DNA from: a virus
Virus record (IMG/VR): IMGVR_UViG_3300023103_000012
Span: 1-26,037 of that record
Length of the DNA: 26,037 bases
Strand: one strand, 5' to 3'
Below are positions 1-7,497 of this stretch, piece by piece (positions within the stretch are counted from its first letter, which is position 1; each line of letters opens with the position of its first letter). The notes beneath the pieces were generated by a model, which was not told where the DNA came from, made no database searches, and was given only the letters and a program-made list of their open reading frames with translations. A program made the position numbers and the translations under genes.

Positions 1-223
1 TAATATGACTTCACCGACTAAAACTGGGGGCGGTTATGGCATCATCACGGACTCTGCCACCGGCCAAACGTATACGACTGGCAATGTCCCCAATGGGGCT
101 TTGCCACAAAATATTAATATTACTGTCTCAACCAACGATGCTTTCTTGGATGTCGTTAAAGATACTGTGACTAAAACAGTCACTGAAGCTGCAGTTGTTG
201 ACCCCGCTAAATTTGGAAGATAA
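1..223 (+). CDS. Tail tape measure protein, C-terminal part (continues from 24621 across the window ends)
   Basis: This is the last 74 codons of the tape measure gene that begins at 24621 and runs off the window end; it is not a separate gene. Bases 1-126 are identical to 25910-26035, and the ATG at 5 corresponds to an internal Met codon at 25914, which lies in frame with the start at 24621. Joining the ends gives 503 residues. This tail segment is polar, with a Gly-rich stretch (TKTGGGYG) and a short helix-forming end (DVVKDTVTKTVTEAAV). In the full protein it would be the tail-tip-proximal end. The stop at 221-223 is 11 bases before the next gene, which has an AAGGA ribosome site. The ATG at 5 has no upstream Shine-Dalgarno in the joined sequence, which supports reading it as internal. 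Confidence 0.85.
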   Translation, partial: NMTSPTKTGGGYGIITDSATGQTYTTGNVPNGALPQNINITVSTNDAFLDVVKDTVTKTVTEAAVVDPAKFGR

Positions 224-234
224 AAGGATTCACC

Positions 235-852
235 ATGGCATTATCAGATTTAAGTTTTAAGCTTTATACCGATGCAGGGCTCACGACACTCTTTAGTGGC
301 ACTTATCAGCTGACCCACTCCACCACTTTAAGTGATAACCCTCAGGATTTTGTCCTTTATTTCGGCTCTAATGCCACCGATACTCAGCTGCAGGCCGTTT
401 CAAGTCCTGGCGTGGATGACATCGTCTTAACCCCAACCGACATCGTTTCTAATTGGGCGGCCTCAACTGCCTATAGCCTAGGACAAGTTAGAGAGCCTTC
501 CACCCCCAATGGTCGCGTCTATCAAGTGACAGTCGCAGGGACCTCCTCTGGCACTGAGCCGACTTGGCCCACATCAGGAATTGGCAGCACCGTCACAGAT
601 GGTTCGGTGACTTGGCGTTATTTAGGTCCTCGACATGAAGTGACCGAAATCACCTTAGGGTTATCGGCCCCTGACTTAGACACTAATACCCCAGGGGCGC
701 CTTTAGCATTGGGTCCGACGATATTAAGTGGTGTTGCCAATGCGGTGGAAGTGCATATTCGGATTGATAATGCGGTGACGAATGTTCGAAATACCGTTGG
801 TCACCCTGAGATTGGCATCTTCATAAATGAAGTGATTGAAACAGGGGTATAG
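235..852 (+). CDS. Tail-tip structural protein with an inserted carbohydrate-binding-like module
   Basis: This 205-residue protein follows the tape measure, where distal tail and adhesin proteins usually lie. Residues about 1-65 and 135-205 form a beta-rich body. Between them, about residues 70-132, is a compact module with the pattern W..ST.YSLGQ, then NGRVYQV, GTSSGTEPTWP, and DGSVTWRYLG. This aromatic/Gly pattern (W, then EP.WP, then DG.V.W) recurs in phage tail proteins and resembles small chitin/cellulose-binding modules. From this I infer a role in the tail tip, perhaps contacting surface glycans. The start ATG has AAAAGGA just upstream. The family of the body is not recognised and the function is inferred from position and the module. 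Confidence 0.6.
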   Translation: MALSDLSFKLYTDAGLTTLFSGTYQLTHSTTLSDNPQDFVLYFGSNATDTQLQAVSSPGVDDIVLTPTDIVSNWAASTAYSLGQVREPSTPNGRVYQVTVAGTSSGTEPTWPTSGIGSTVTDGSVTWRYLGPRHEVTEITLGLSAPDLDTNTPGAPLALGPTILSGVANAVEVHIRIDNAVTNVRNTVGHPEIGIFINEVIETGV

Positions 853-855
853 GAA

Positions 856-1701
856 ATGGCAACTGGAGAGCGTGGGTATTTAAATAACTTTAGAACTGTT
901 TTAACCGAGAGCGTTAATAGCGCCGATACGGCTTTTGATATTGCCAGCACCACAGGTCTGGCTACTTTGCTGGGAACTAAGGACTACATCGCTTTAACTT
1001 TAGATGACGGCATTAATATCGAGATTATCCATGTAACGGCGGTAGCAGGCAGTGAAATCACGGTTGATAGAGCACAAGAGGGCACCACAGCGGCTGATTT
1101 TGAGATTGATACCATCGTGGAGTGTCGCCCTACTGCGGCGTCCTTTGATGTTTCAGGCGGTGGGGGCGGTGGAGGACTGTGGGAGCGCATTTCGACAATT
1201 ACGGTTTCAAGCGATGTCACTGAGATTAAGTTTGAAGACTTAGAGGGTGTGTACGAGATAGAGATTCAAAATCTTAATGTGGACAGCGCCAGTGATAACG
1301 TGGCTTTAAAGCTTCAAATTGGCACTGGCGACCCCACCAGTTACTCAACTGTGGCTTACTCTTGGGAAAATGCGCGTTGGGACTCTTCCTTTGATGGTCC
1401 AGCAGTAGCACGTTCAGGCTCTACCAGCTCAATTGACCTTCTCACCTATGTATATCGAGATGCAGGGGACGGGGTAAATGGTAAAATTGAGTTTGGGTCG
1501 CTTTCCGATGAAACCAAACGTAGGAGCTTTCGCTTTGTTCTCTGGCAGCAGCATGTATCCAGTTCACAGCAGCACGTAAAAAGACATGACGGGTCAGGCA
1601 TATGGAATGCCGGCAATGCAGTCACTGGGATTCGAATCTTTGTCACTGACGGCGTGATGAAATCAGGGAGTCAATTTCACTTACTGAAACGGACGTACTA
1701 A
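856..1701 (+). CDS. Putative tail fibre / tail-tip adhesin
   Basis: The 281-residue product has two parts separated by a poly-Gly linker of seven glycines near residues 100-106. The N-terminal part (about 1-97) carries a pattern common near the N-terminus of phage tail proteins: a hydrophobic YIALTLDDG strand, EIIHVTAVAGSEITVDRAQEGTTA, then a final VECRPTA strand, ending before the linker. The C-terminal part (about 107-281) is a beta-rich, Trp/Tyr-containing domain that could be the receptor-facing module, but I do not recognise it. The start codon is three bases after the preceding stop, with AGGA overlapping that stop, so translation is probably coupled. The role as a fibre or adhesin is inferred from architecture and position. 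Confidence 0.55.
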   Translation: MATGERGYLNNFRTVLTESVNSADTAFDIASTTGLATLLGTKDYIALTLDDGINIEIIHVTAVAGSEITVDRAQEGTTAADFEIDTIVECRPTAASFDVSGGGGGGGLWERISTITVSSDVTEIKFEDLEGVYEIEIQNLNVDSASDNVALKLQIGTGDPTSYSTVAYSWENARWDSSFDGPAVARSGSTSSIDLLTYVYRDAGDGVNGKIEFGSLSDETKRRSFRFVLWQQHVSSSQQHVKRHDGSGIWNAGNAVTGIRIFVTDGVMKSGSQFHLLKRTY

Positions 1702-3756
1702 ATGTTAAACGGTTATGCCTTAAATACGGTTGTTCTAAATGGGGCGGGAGAGCCGCCAGAGCCAGTCCTGATTGGGGCAGGCTTACTCATTGCCTTTGAG
1801 CAAGATGTCGTAGAGCAGATAACGGGAGAGGGCTTGCTCATTGCTTTTGAGCAAAGAGTCGGCTTAACAGGGTCAGGCGCACTGATTACTATTGAGCAAG
1901 ATGTCATTTTAAGGATAACCGGCAGTGGACAGTTAATTGAGATAGGGCAAAGTGTTGGGGCCAGTGGGCAAGGCAGGCTCATTGTGTTTGAGCAAGACAT
2001 TGTCGCCCCCAGCGCAGCGATTCCCCCACATTTAGAGCGCACAGATTGGGATGTCACTATTTTACTTGGGGGCGTCATGGTCTCCAGGGACCAAATTCAT
2101 GGCATCATCACGGTTGAACGTACTGAGAGTGCGGCGGCGATTGCCAGTTTTACCCTGGTATATCAGCCGGGCTCAGGTTTACAGGTGGTGGAGGCTTTAG
2201 CGGGCAAGTCGGTGACCATTGATATTAGGGTCACGGCAGGGATACATCGGATTTTCACCGGCATCGTGGATGTACCGGTTATCGATTTGATTCAAAAGAA
2301 GATAACCTTAAATTGTACGGATAGACGCCTTGAGTTGATTAACGCCCAGCTTAAGGGCAGTCTCCCTGGGATTGGCTTTTATTCAAAGATTATTTTCCCG
2401 GAAGCTAAGGATACGGCGGAGGAATTAGAGCAAAGATTGACGACAATTCCTTGGGCAGTGGACTTTGATGCTTTTGGCAATTATAGCTTTGTCCCTTTAA
2501 GAGCAAAGGCCAGCGCTGATTTTACTTTACCTGATTCCCAAGTTTATGACCGCCAGCCTTCGGTGAGTTATACCTCTAGAGCGCAGGTCACCAATACCAT
2601 CGATATTGATTTTAAGTATCGTTTTCCTAGATTGCATCACGTTGAGCGCAAGTTTACCTGGACCTCTCCCATTACACAGTCTCTGTGTTTGGTGTTAACT
2701 GAAGGCTATACCTTAGCGCAAAGAAACATGATTGCTGGGGCGGTGGATTCAACTCCTTGGGTCGTGAGGGGGAAAATTAACTACACTGAAATTCAGCCTG
2801 GGGGCGTTTATCGGTGTGGCAGTTTAACCCCACCGATTATTTGGAGCACGATTCAGTATTCTGGCAGCACGAGCTCTAAAGTAGATGAGAGCGGCGCACC
2901 TGTTCTAGACACTAAAGGCAATCAGCAAACTGAAACCCGCATTACGGGGGGGACGGACTTTAGGGCAGTTTTTGCCAATGGCGCGAATTGGCAGTACACC
3001 TTTCGCTGGGTGCAAACGGTGGTAGAGGGCTATGGTTTAAAAGTGATTGCACCGCAATCGGTAAGTCAATACGGTCCGGTGAGTAGCACTAACCAATATT
3101 CAGCCGAAGATGATGCTGATACCAGTCAATGGGAAAATTATAAGGAGTACGATAATCCCTACAATCAGAGCGCCCCGACCTACCATATTGATTTAGCCAC
3201 TAAACGCATTGACGTGAATGCAGCCATTTTGACGGCGCTTAATATTGCTAAGACGACGATATTGAACTCGCATCGGGATACACAGGTCACGTTTACTCGG
3301 TTCATCTGGCCGCAAATTGATTTAAAGCATACGGTTGCGCTCAGTACCGGGATTTTAAATGCGCAAGGTAAAGCCTTTAATATCCGTCATGAGATAAACA
3401 ATGGGACAACTGAAGCTAAAACTACGGTGGTGCTGGCATTGTCCCGTGCACTAGGCTCTGGCACTAATTCGCCCTTGACTGTGCCTGCTGTGCCTATCGA
3501 TAACGTGAACTTACCGACTGGCGATGTGGTATTGGGCAATCACTATGGTGTCGATCCGGCGACGGCACCTGACATTGACACCTGGAGTGGTCGCGTGGGT
3601 AATAAGAAGGTGGGTGGACTTGCTACACAGTATGCCGAACAATTTATAGTTAAAACACCGACCATTGATAAAGCATTGACGGATGACAAAGACAAGACGG
3701 TCGCTGCCATTTATCAAGTTGCCATTCCCAATGACTTACTAGAGGTAGTATTTTAA
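1702..3756 (+). CDS. Large tail-tip / baseplate hub-like protein with N-terminal repeats
   Basis: At 684 residues this is the largest tail-tip gene. After a short leader it has five degenerate repeats of 14-17 residues (residues about 24-101) built on G-x-G-x-L-I-x-x-E-Q, annotated separately. From about residue 112 it becomes a mixed beta-rich protein with segments such as SFTLVYQPGSG, VTIDIRVTAG and FTGIVDVPVI, followed by ITLNCTDRR. These resemble the domains of tail hub proteins that close the tail tube (gp27/gpD-like), an assignment made from pattern and gene order. It starts directly after the previous stop with only a weak GGA upstream. It lies between the putative fibre and an unrecognised structural gene. 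Alternative: a receptor-binding tail protein without a hub role. Confidence 0.6.
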   Translation: MLNGYALNTVVLNGAGEPPEPVLIGAGLLIAFEQDVVEQITGEGLLIAFEQRVGLTGSGALITIEQDVILRITGSGQLIEIGQSVGASGQGRLIVFEQDIVAPSAAIPPHLERTDWDVTILLGGVMVSRDQIHGIITVERTESAAAIASFTLVYQPGSGLQVVEALAGKSVTIDIRVTAGIHRIFTGIVDVPVIDLIQKKITLNCTDRRLELINAQLKGSLPGIGFYSKIIFPEAKDTAEELEQRLTTIPWAVDFDAFGNYSFVPLRAKASADFTLPDSQVYDRQPSVSYTSRAQVTNTIDIDFKYRFPRLHHVERKFTWTSPITQSLCLVLTEGYTLAQRNMIAGAVDSTPWVVRGKINYTEIQPGGVYRCGSLTPPIIWSTIQYSGSTSSKVDESGAPVLDTKGNQQTETRITGGTDFRAVFANGANWQYTFRWVQTVVEGYGLKVIAPQSVSQYGPVSSTNQYSAEDDADTSQWENYKEYDNPYNQSAPTYHIDLATKRIDVNAAILTALNIAKTTILNSHRDTQVTFTRFIWPQIDLKHTVALSTGILNAQGKAFNIRHEINNGTTEAKTTVVLALSRALGSGTNSPLTVPAVPIDNVNLPTGDVVLGNHYGVDPATAPDIDTWSGRVGNKKVGGLATQYAEQFIVKTPTIDKALTDDKDKTVAAIYQVAIPNDLLEVVF
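1771..2004 (+). repeat. Five in-frame degenerate repeats encoding G-x-G-x-L-I-x-x-E-Q
   Basis: Five consecutive units of 14-17 codons encode GAGLLIAFEQDV, GEGLLIAFEQRV, GSGALITIEQDV, GSGQLIEIGQSV and GQGRLIVFEQDI. The first two are also close at the nucleotide level, both reading through 'ctcattgc.tttgagcaa', which points to recent unit duplication. The pattern would suit a repeated beta-hairpin or a beta-solenoid rung at the protein N-terminus. Confidence 0.85.
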
Positions 3757-4944
3757 ATGGCCAATCAAATTGCAGATGCGATAAGAAGGATTGTTGGCTT
3801 TGACCCGACACGCGACCCTTTAGCCCCTGGGGGTGAAAAAGGTCAGATTTTAGGAAGCACTGGTATTGGTTATCTCTATCCAGACCAATCTTCGGTGGGT
3901 AAATCCAATACTGGCGGGACCTCTCCGGTCAATAATGCGCCTGCTGATGATAAAATTATCACACCTGACACTGGCAAGCCTGCTTACCAAACCGGTGGCA
4001 ATAGAGTGGATTCTAAAGATCCAAGCCAAGCTATCCATACTGTCAATGATGGCGTCTATACGGCCTCTGAAGTCATCACCCCCACGACCGATAAAACCAT
4101 TACCTTAAAAGATACCAAAAAATATGAAAGTGGCTTAGGCGGCTTAACCGATGCAGCCTCTGGGGGCGGCACCTTAAATGGTTTAACCGACATTTATGAT
4201 TGCGATGATGGCACTGCTATTGATATTCGACTTGACGGTTACTTTGTGCCACCAGCAGGGTGGGAGAATGCCGAAACACCCCCACCTCCTAACCCCGATG
4301 ATGTTTGGGTACAAGGATTTGCCTGGGGCGCCACCATGGGCAGCAACCCCATCAAGTATGCCAACAAATCAGGGGCCATGGCCTATGCGCAAGCGACTGC
4401 CGAGGCGACATTTGGGTTTGACCCAGATGATATGGAGCTTTCCTACATGGCATTTGAAGATGCCCCCCCACAATTTCTCGAAGGGGCAAGTACTTTCCAA
4501 GTCCGGGTAAAGCGCATCTCAACCGGTGATATCTTTTTCTTTGGGGTTATTGGTCTACAAGATTGTAGCAATCCATTTTATGGCAGCGCCTATTGCCCCA
4601 CTGAAGACCCGACTCCGCCGCCTAAATGGCCAGCTGATGGCAAAATGCAGCTGATTCGCACCCCAGAAGGTACTTTAGTCGCCTCACCCTATGAGCCAGA
4701 AGAAGATATGTCCTGGAATTATGCCGACGGCCAACAAAGCACCATTAATTTCTGCTTTGAAGGTGACCGCAAAGGGGTGCTTGAGCCCACCAATGATGGC
4801 GGCTATATGATTTATGAAACGGTAGCCGGTTTCGGGCAGGGTATTTATAAAATCTTTGGGATGAATAATAGAGTGATAGGGTATACGGACGCAGCAGGAG
4901 CGGAAGCTTATCGACCGCTACCTCCAAATCCGACTACCCCATAA
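3757..4944 (+). CDS. Virion-associated tail-tip protein of unknown function
   Basis: I do not recognise this 395-residue protein. It starts at the base after the hub gene's stop, with AGAGG about 11 bases upstream. The first ~130 residues are Gly/Pro/Thr-rich and probably extended (for example PDTGKPAYQTGGN). A Pro-rich hinge (TPPPPNPDDVW) sits near residue 170. The middle and C-terminal parts look folded and are rich in aromatic residues, with five scattered cysteines and another Pro run (DPTPPPKWP). The last ~70 residues resemble a small beta domain (MIYETVAGFGQGIYKIFGMNNRVIGY). Being the last gene of the tail block, it may be an adhesin or a tail-tip accessory factor. That role is positional inference only. 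Confidence 0.45.
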   Translation: MANQIADAIRRIVGFDPTRDPLAPGGEKGQILGSTGIGYLYPDQSSVGKSNTGGTSPVNNAPADDKIITPDTGKPAYQTGGNRVDSKDPSQAIHTVNDGVYTASEVITPTTDKTITLKDTKKYESGLGGLTDAASGGGTLNGLTDIYDCDDGTAIDIRLDGYFVPPAGWENAETPPPPNPDDVWVQGFAWGATMGSNPIKYANKSGAMAYAQATAEATFGFDPDDMELSYMAFEDAPPQFLEGASTFQVRVKRISTGDIFFFGVIGLQDCSNPFYGSAYCPTEDPTPPPKWPADGKMQLIRTPEGTLVASPYEPEEDMSWNYADGQQSTINFCFEGDRKGVLEPTNDGGYMIYETVAGFGQGIYKIFGMNNRVIGYTDAAGAEAYRPLPPNPTTP

Positions 4945-4967
4945 ATTAGTCTCTCATAAGGATGTGA

Positions 4968-5468
4968 ATGAGCATTGAAGCCAAACAAGTATTGGACCTA
5001 ATCATCAGGCCGACCCTTAACCTGCTCGAGATGCAAAGTTTAAGTGCGCAAAAGCTCATGCTGATTACCGGAATGCTAGAGACGGGCTTTGATTACCTAA
5101 AACAACATCCAGAAGGTCCTGCACTAGGCTGGTGGCAAATGGAGCCGGCCACTTTCTTACATCTATGTTCTTACATTAGAAGAAAGAAAGCCTTACACCA
5201 GAAGGTCCTCTCAATCATCTTTACAGATATGTTGCTGCCTTTTGAAGCGTTAGTATGGAACATCAGATATGCTTGTATCTTAGCGCGTATCCAATATTGG
5301 CAGCATGAAGAACCCTTACCTGCTCACACTGATATGAATGGCTTAGCTAGCTATTACCTAAAGTATTACAATGGGGGCGGGAAAGGGACCAAAGCTAGGT
5401 TCCTAGAAATGGCCAATCTGGTAGATGACCTCTTTTTACCTGCGCGGCCTCTTATCATCATCACTTAA
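4968..5468 (+). CDS. Putative lysozyme/transglycosylase-like protein
   Basis: This 166-residue protein carries an SLT/lysozyme-like core: MLETGFDYL near residues 36-44, with Glu38 as the candidate catalytic acid, then GPALGWWQMEPATFLHL at about 50-66. Phage proteins with a GPALG..QMEPAT motif form a recognisable group that I associate with a lysozyme-like fold. A later LASYYLKYYNGGGKGT segment would be the rest of the fold. No signal peptide is visible, so if it is the endolysin it needs a holin, and two small membrane proteins downstream (6906 and 7037) are candidates. It could instead be a virion-associated muralytic protein, because it directly follows the tail genes. The start has AAGGA about five bases upstream. 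Confidence 0.5.
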   Translation: MSIEAKQVLDLIIRPTLNLLEMQSLSAQKLMLITGMLETGFDYLKQHPEGPALGWWQMEPATFLHLCSYIRRKKALHQKVLSIIFTDMLLPFEALVWNIRYACILARIQYWQHEEPLPAHTDMNGLASYYLKYYNGGGKGTKARFLEMANLVDDLFLPARPLIIIT

Positions 5469-5479
5469 GGAGAAATCAC

Positions 5480-5563
5480 ATGGCATCAGGAAATCTAACC
5501 TCAGCGGGAAACAGAAAAGGTGGTCGTGGCGGCTGTAAAGGTTGCGGTAACGGCGGTCGCTAA
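5480..5563 (+). CDS. Tiny Gly/Arg/Cys-rich ORF (27 aa) with a CKGC motif
   Basis: A 27-codon ORF starts 12 bases after the preceding stop with a strong AAGGAG Shine-Dalgarno at 5467-5472, seven bases from its ATG. The product begins MASGNLTSAGNRKGG and ends in a Gly-rich tail with a C-x-x-C pair (GGCKGCGNGGR). The two cysteines might bind a metal or form a disulfide, and the Arg/Lys content might suit nucleic-acid contact. I know no family for it. A terminator-like hairpin follows seven bases after its stop, so it closes the tail/lysis transcript. The optimal ribosome site and the position before a terminator are the evidence that it is a real gene. Confidence 0.55.
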   Translation: MASGNLTSAGNRKGGRGGCKGCGNGGR

Positions 5564-5569
5564 TTAATT

Positions 5570-5600
5570 GGGCTTTCTGACCTGAAGGCCCTATCTATTT
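5570..5600 (+). terminator. Probable Rho-independent terminator after the tail/lysis block
   Basis: GGGCTTTC (5570-5577) pairs with GAAGGCCC (5584-5591) over an 8-bp stem with one G-T pair and a 6-base loop (TGACCT). A pyrimidine-rich, T-containing tract (TATCTATTTTCC) follows. It sits just after the tiny ORF and before the recombinase gene. Confidence 0.6.
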
Positions 5601-5790
5601 TCCATTCTCAATTAACCCCCAAAATAAGCCCACCAAAACAAAGCTTGTCAGCTGAGCAATGATTTCAATTAAATACGTGGAATGTTTCAATACTGATTAA
5701 AACAGATTAGAATCGGCATCTTCTGTGGTTATGGAAGCTAACTTGAAAGGATTTCTAAGAATAATAAAGAATATATTGTAGGAGTCAGTC

Positions 5791-6435
5791 GTGTCGCTTC
5801 TAAAGCAAGCTAAGATGTATAGCCCCGCCCAACACAAGATGATTTTATCATACCTTGATACTACACGCGACCCAGTTCGTAATCGAGCGCTCTTTTTAAT
5901 GTCCACCAAACTAGGTCTTCGTGCCTGTGAAATTGCCGCCATCTGTTGGAACAACGTCTTAAACGATTACAACAATGCCGTCGGTGACACTGTTCGCATC
6001 ACGAACGATTTTGCCAAGGGTGCGGCCGGTGGAAGAGAGTTCTACATGGGGGATGAGGTCAAGGCTGCCTTGCAAAGATTATACGAAGAAACCGTGGGGG
6101 CGTATGTTGAGCACCAGAACTTCTACTTTGAGCCGATTGACCACAACAATTTTTACTACGACCGCATTATCTTAAATCAATTTGGCGATGGCTTTAGTGC
6201 CAATGGCATTTCAAGACTGTTTTATTATTGGTTTAAAGAAGTGATGGGGATTGAAGGTTTCTCCTCACACTCAGGTCGTCGCACCTTTATTACCAACTGC
6301 GCCCGAAAAGTTTCCACCGTCGGGGCAAGCTTATATGACGTACAAAAGATGGCAGGGCATCGCTGCCTTTCTTCGACACAGCGGTACATCGAAGAAAATG
6401 CTGATGCACAAAGAAAATTAGTGAACTTAATTTAA
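5791..6435 (+). CDS. Compact tyrosine recombinase (phage integrase family)
   Basis: This 214-residue protein has the complete catalytic set of the tyrosine recombinase family: Arg44 (LGLRACEIA), Lys76 (NDFAKGAAGG), His160 and Arg163 (SSHSGRRTF), His190 (MAGHRC) and the nucleophile Tyr199 (STQRYIEE). The protein is much shorter than typical phage integrases (about 300-400 residues). The core-binding domain is reduced to about 25 residues and the arm-binding domain is missing. It may therefore resolve genome dimers or act at a simple Xer-like site rather than perform regulated lambda-type integration. The GTG start has TAGGAG about seven bases upstream. A terminator separates it from the tail block, and about 200 bp of non-coding DNA upstream could hold a recombination site, though none was recognised. 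Confidence 0.9.
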   Translation: MSLLKQAKMYSPAQHKMILSYLDTTRDPVRNRALFLMSTKLGLRACEIAAICWNNVLNDYNNAVGDTVRITNDFAKGAAGGREFYMGDEVKAALQRLYEETVGAYVEHQNFYFEPIDHNNFYYDRIILNQFGDGFSANGISRLFYYWFKEVMGIEGFSSHSGRRTFITNCARKVSTVGASLYDVQKMAGHRCLSSTQRYIEENADAQRKLVNLI

Positions 6436-6444
6436 GGATGTTTT

Positions 6445-6873
6445 ATGGCTAACAAACCTGTATCTCCCATCGAGGAAGTCGTGGTCGCACCCGATGTCGC
6501 ACCATTACCCGCCGCGGTAACTAACATACCCAAACCTAAAGCCCCACCTAAACCTAAATCTCCGCCCGTTAAAACACCCCCAGTGAAAAAAGCCCCGCCG
6601 CCACCGGCTAAGAAAATACCCTCAACAGTTGCTAAAGCCGCGATGGCAGATAAAACCATCGGTCTAGCGCAACCAAAATCACCGGTTCATCAAAACTTAG
6701 TCGGTGTTCATGCCATTGAATATCAGGTGGTCTCTAAGTTTAATTTGCAAGACCTAAGCTATGAGGTGGCTAATTTGCTCAATGAACAAATTCCCTGGCA
6801 GCTCAGTGGTGGTGTGGCATTCGCGGAAAGGCCAGGTGTTTGGGTGCAAACGCTCATACGACATAAAATGTAA
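6445..6873 (+). CDS. Proline/lysine-rich protein with a C-terminal DUF1737-like domain
   Basis: The 142-residue product has two parts. Residues about 1-75 are low-complexity Pro/Lys/Ala/Val (KPKAPPKPKSPPVKTPP), like a periplasm-spanning or flexible tether. Residues about 88-142 resemble DUF1737: IEYQVV, then LQDLSYEVANLLNE, a WQLSGGVAF turn and a final VWVQTLIRHK strand, matching the family layout 'Y.vv...L...V......W.l.GG.......Q.....'. The function of DUF1737 is unknown. Two other DUF1737-like ORFs lie at 11954 and 12109. The gene starts nine bases after the recombinase stop with AAGGA upstream, so the two may be co-transcribed. No signal peptide is seen before the Pro-rich stretch. Confidence 0.6.
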   Translation: MANKPVSPIEEVVVAPDVAPLPAAVTNIPKPKAPPKPKSPPVKTPPVKKAPPPPAKKIPSTVAKAAMADKTIGLAQPKSPVHQNLVGVHAIEYQVVSKFNLQDLSYEVANLLNEQIPWQLSGGVAFAERPGVWVQTLIRHKM

Positions 6874-6905
6874 GGTAGGCATTTAATTGATAGGGAGGTC
6901 AGAAC

Positions 6906-7040
6906 ATGGTTCACTTAAGTTTATTTGCAACGGCCTTTATGGGGGCGTTTATAGGGACATTTTTTCTCAGTGCCTTAAAATCGGCAAGCAGTCGGGTTAA
7001 AAAGCAAAACAATATTGAAGATGGAGACTTATTTTTATGA
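6906..7040 (+). CDS. Small single-span membrane protein (44 aa), holin candidate
   Basis: A 44-residue ORF starts behind a GGGAGG ribosome site (6893-6898). Residues about 4-24 form one hydrophobic span (LSLFATAFMGAFIGTFFLSAL), followed by a basic segment (KSASSRVKKQ) and an acidic end (EDGDLFL). The stop overlaps the next start as ATGA (7037-7040), so the two small membrane proteins are translationally coupled. The pair could form a holin or holin-antiholin system for the lysozyme-like protein upstream. Size, topology and location support this, but no holin family was recognised. Confidence 0.6.
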   Translation: MVHLSLFATAFMGAFIGTFFLSALKSASSRVKKQNNIEDGDLFL

Positions 7041-7267
7041 ACGATGCTAAAAAGAAAGGAATACTGACCGCACTGGCGCTCGCACTCGTTGGGGGCGTCG
7101 GTTATCTGGCTTCGGTCATTACCAAAGACGATGATGGCTATATTGAGGAAACTGCTGAAGACATTATCGAGAATCAGCTCGAAGAGTCTTTAAAGCTACC
7201 CCCAGGAAGTCGTAAAGGCACGATAGATTTAACGCCTAAATCCAAAGAGCGTTTAGCCACGGTATAA
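7037..7267 (+). CDS. Small membrane-anchored protein (76 aa)
   Basis: The product starts with a short basic N-terminus (MNDAKKKG), one Ala/Leu/Gly-rich hydrophobic span at about residues 9-28 and then an acidic helix (YIEETAEDIIENQLEES). A polar C-terminus (PGSRKGTIDLTPKSKERL) follows. The topology suggests an inner-membrane anchor with a soluble C-terminal part. It overlaps the preceding membrane-protein gene by four bases and probably belongs to the same lysis or envelope module. It ends one base before the end of the convergent minus-strand cassette, with no terminator between them. A holin-like or spanin-like role is possible but unproven. No lipobox is visible. Confidence 0.6.
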   Translation: MNDAKKKGILTALALALVGGVGYLASVITKDDDGYIEETAEDIIENQLEESLKLPPGSRKGTIDLTPKSKERLATV

Positions 7268-7268
7268 A

Positions 7269-7478
7269 TTATTGCAGTGTTGATAAATCAAAAGAAAGAG
7301 AAAAGGTTCTACCAATACTGCCCTCTGTAATTTCATATCCTGCAGATTCAATTTTAAAACCTTTTCTGTCATTGATAAAAGATTCTTCGGTAAGGATAAA
7401 ATGTAATTTATCGGTAGGGGCTAAATCTTTTTCTTTAATTAAATTTAATAAGTCTGCAATGGTTTCGATTTTGTTCAT
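7269..7478 (-). CDS. Small hypothetical protein of the minus-strand cassette
   Basis: This is a 69-residue acidic protein that I do not recognise. Its N-terminal half looks helical (IETIADLLNLIKEKDL) and the second half looks like beta strands (KLHFILTEESF, GFKIESAGYEITEG). The start is preceded on the minus strand by AGAGGAA at a good distance, which supports it as a real gene. It is the last gene of the four-gene minus-strand cassette and ends one base from the convergent membrane-protein gene. Confidence 0.55.
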   Translation of the reverse strand: MNKIETIADLLNLIKEKDLAPTDKLHFILTEESFINDRKGFKIESAGYEITEGSIGRTFSLSFDLSTLQ

Positions 7479-7497
7479 AATAATGTTCCTCTATCAA

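Noticed and set aside
1713-2078. 121-residue minus-strand ORF across the hub repeats
   Set aside because: Its repeated SKP/CSKAMSK pattern is the reverse image of the plus-strand repeats; there is no independent support.
4196-4510. 104-residue plus-strand ORF in another frame within the 395-residue gene
   Set aside because: His/Pro/Leu-rich low-quality sequence without a ribosome site, inside a longer ORF with good spacing to neighbours.
5731-5781. 16-codon ORF (MEANLKGFLRIIKNIL) just before the recombinase
   Set aside because: No ribosome site upstream, and no overlap with the GTG start; chance ORF is the simpler reading.
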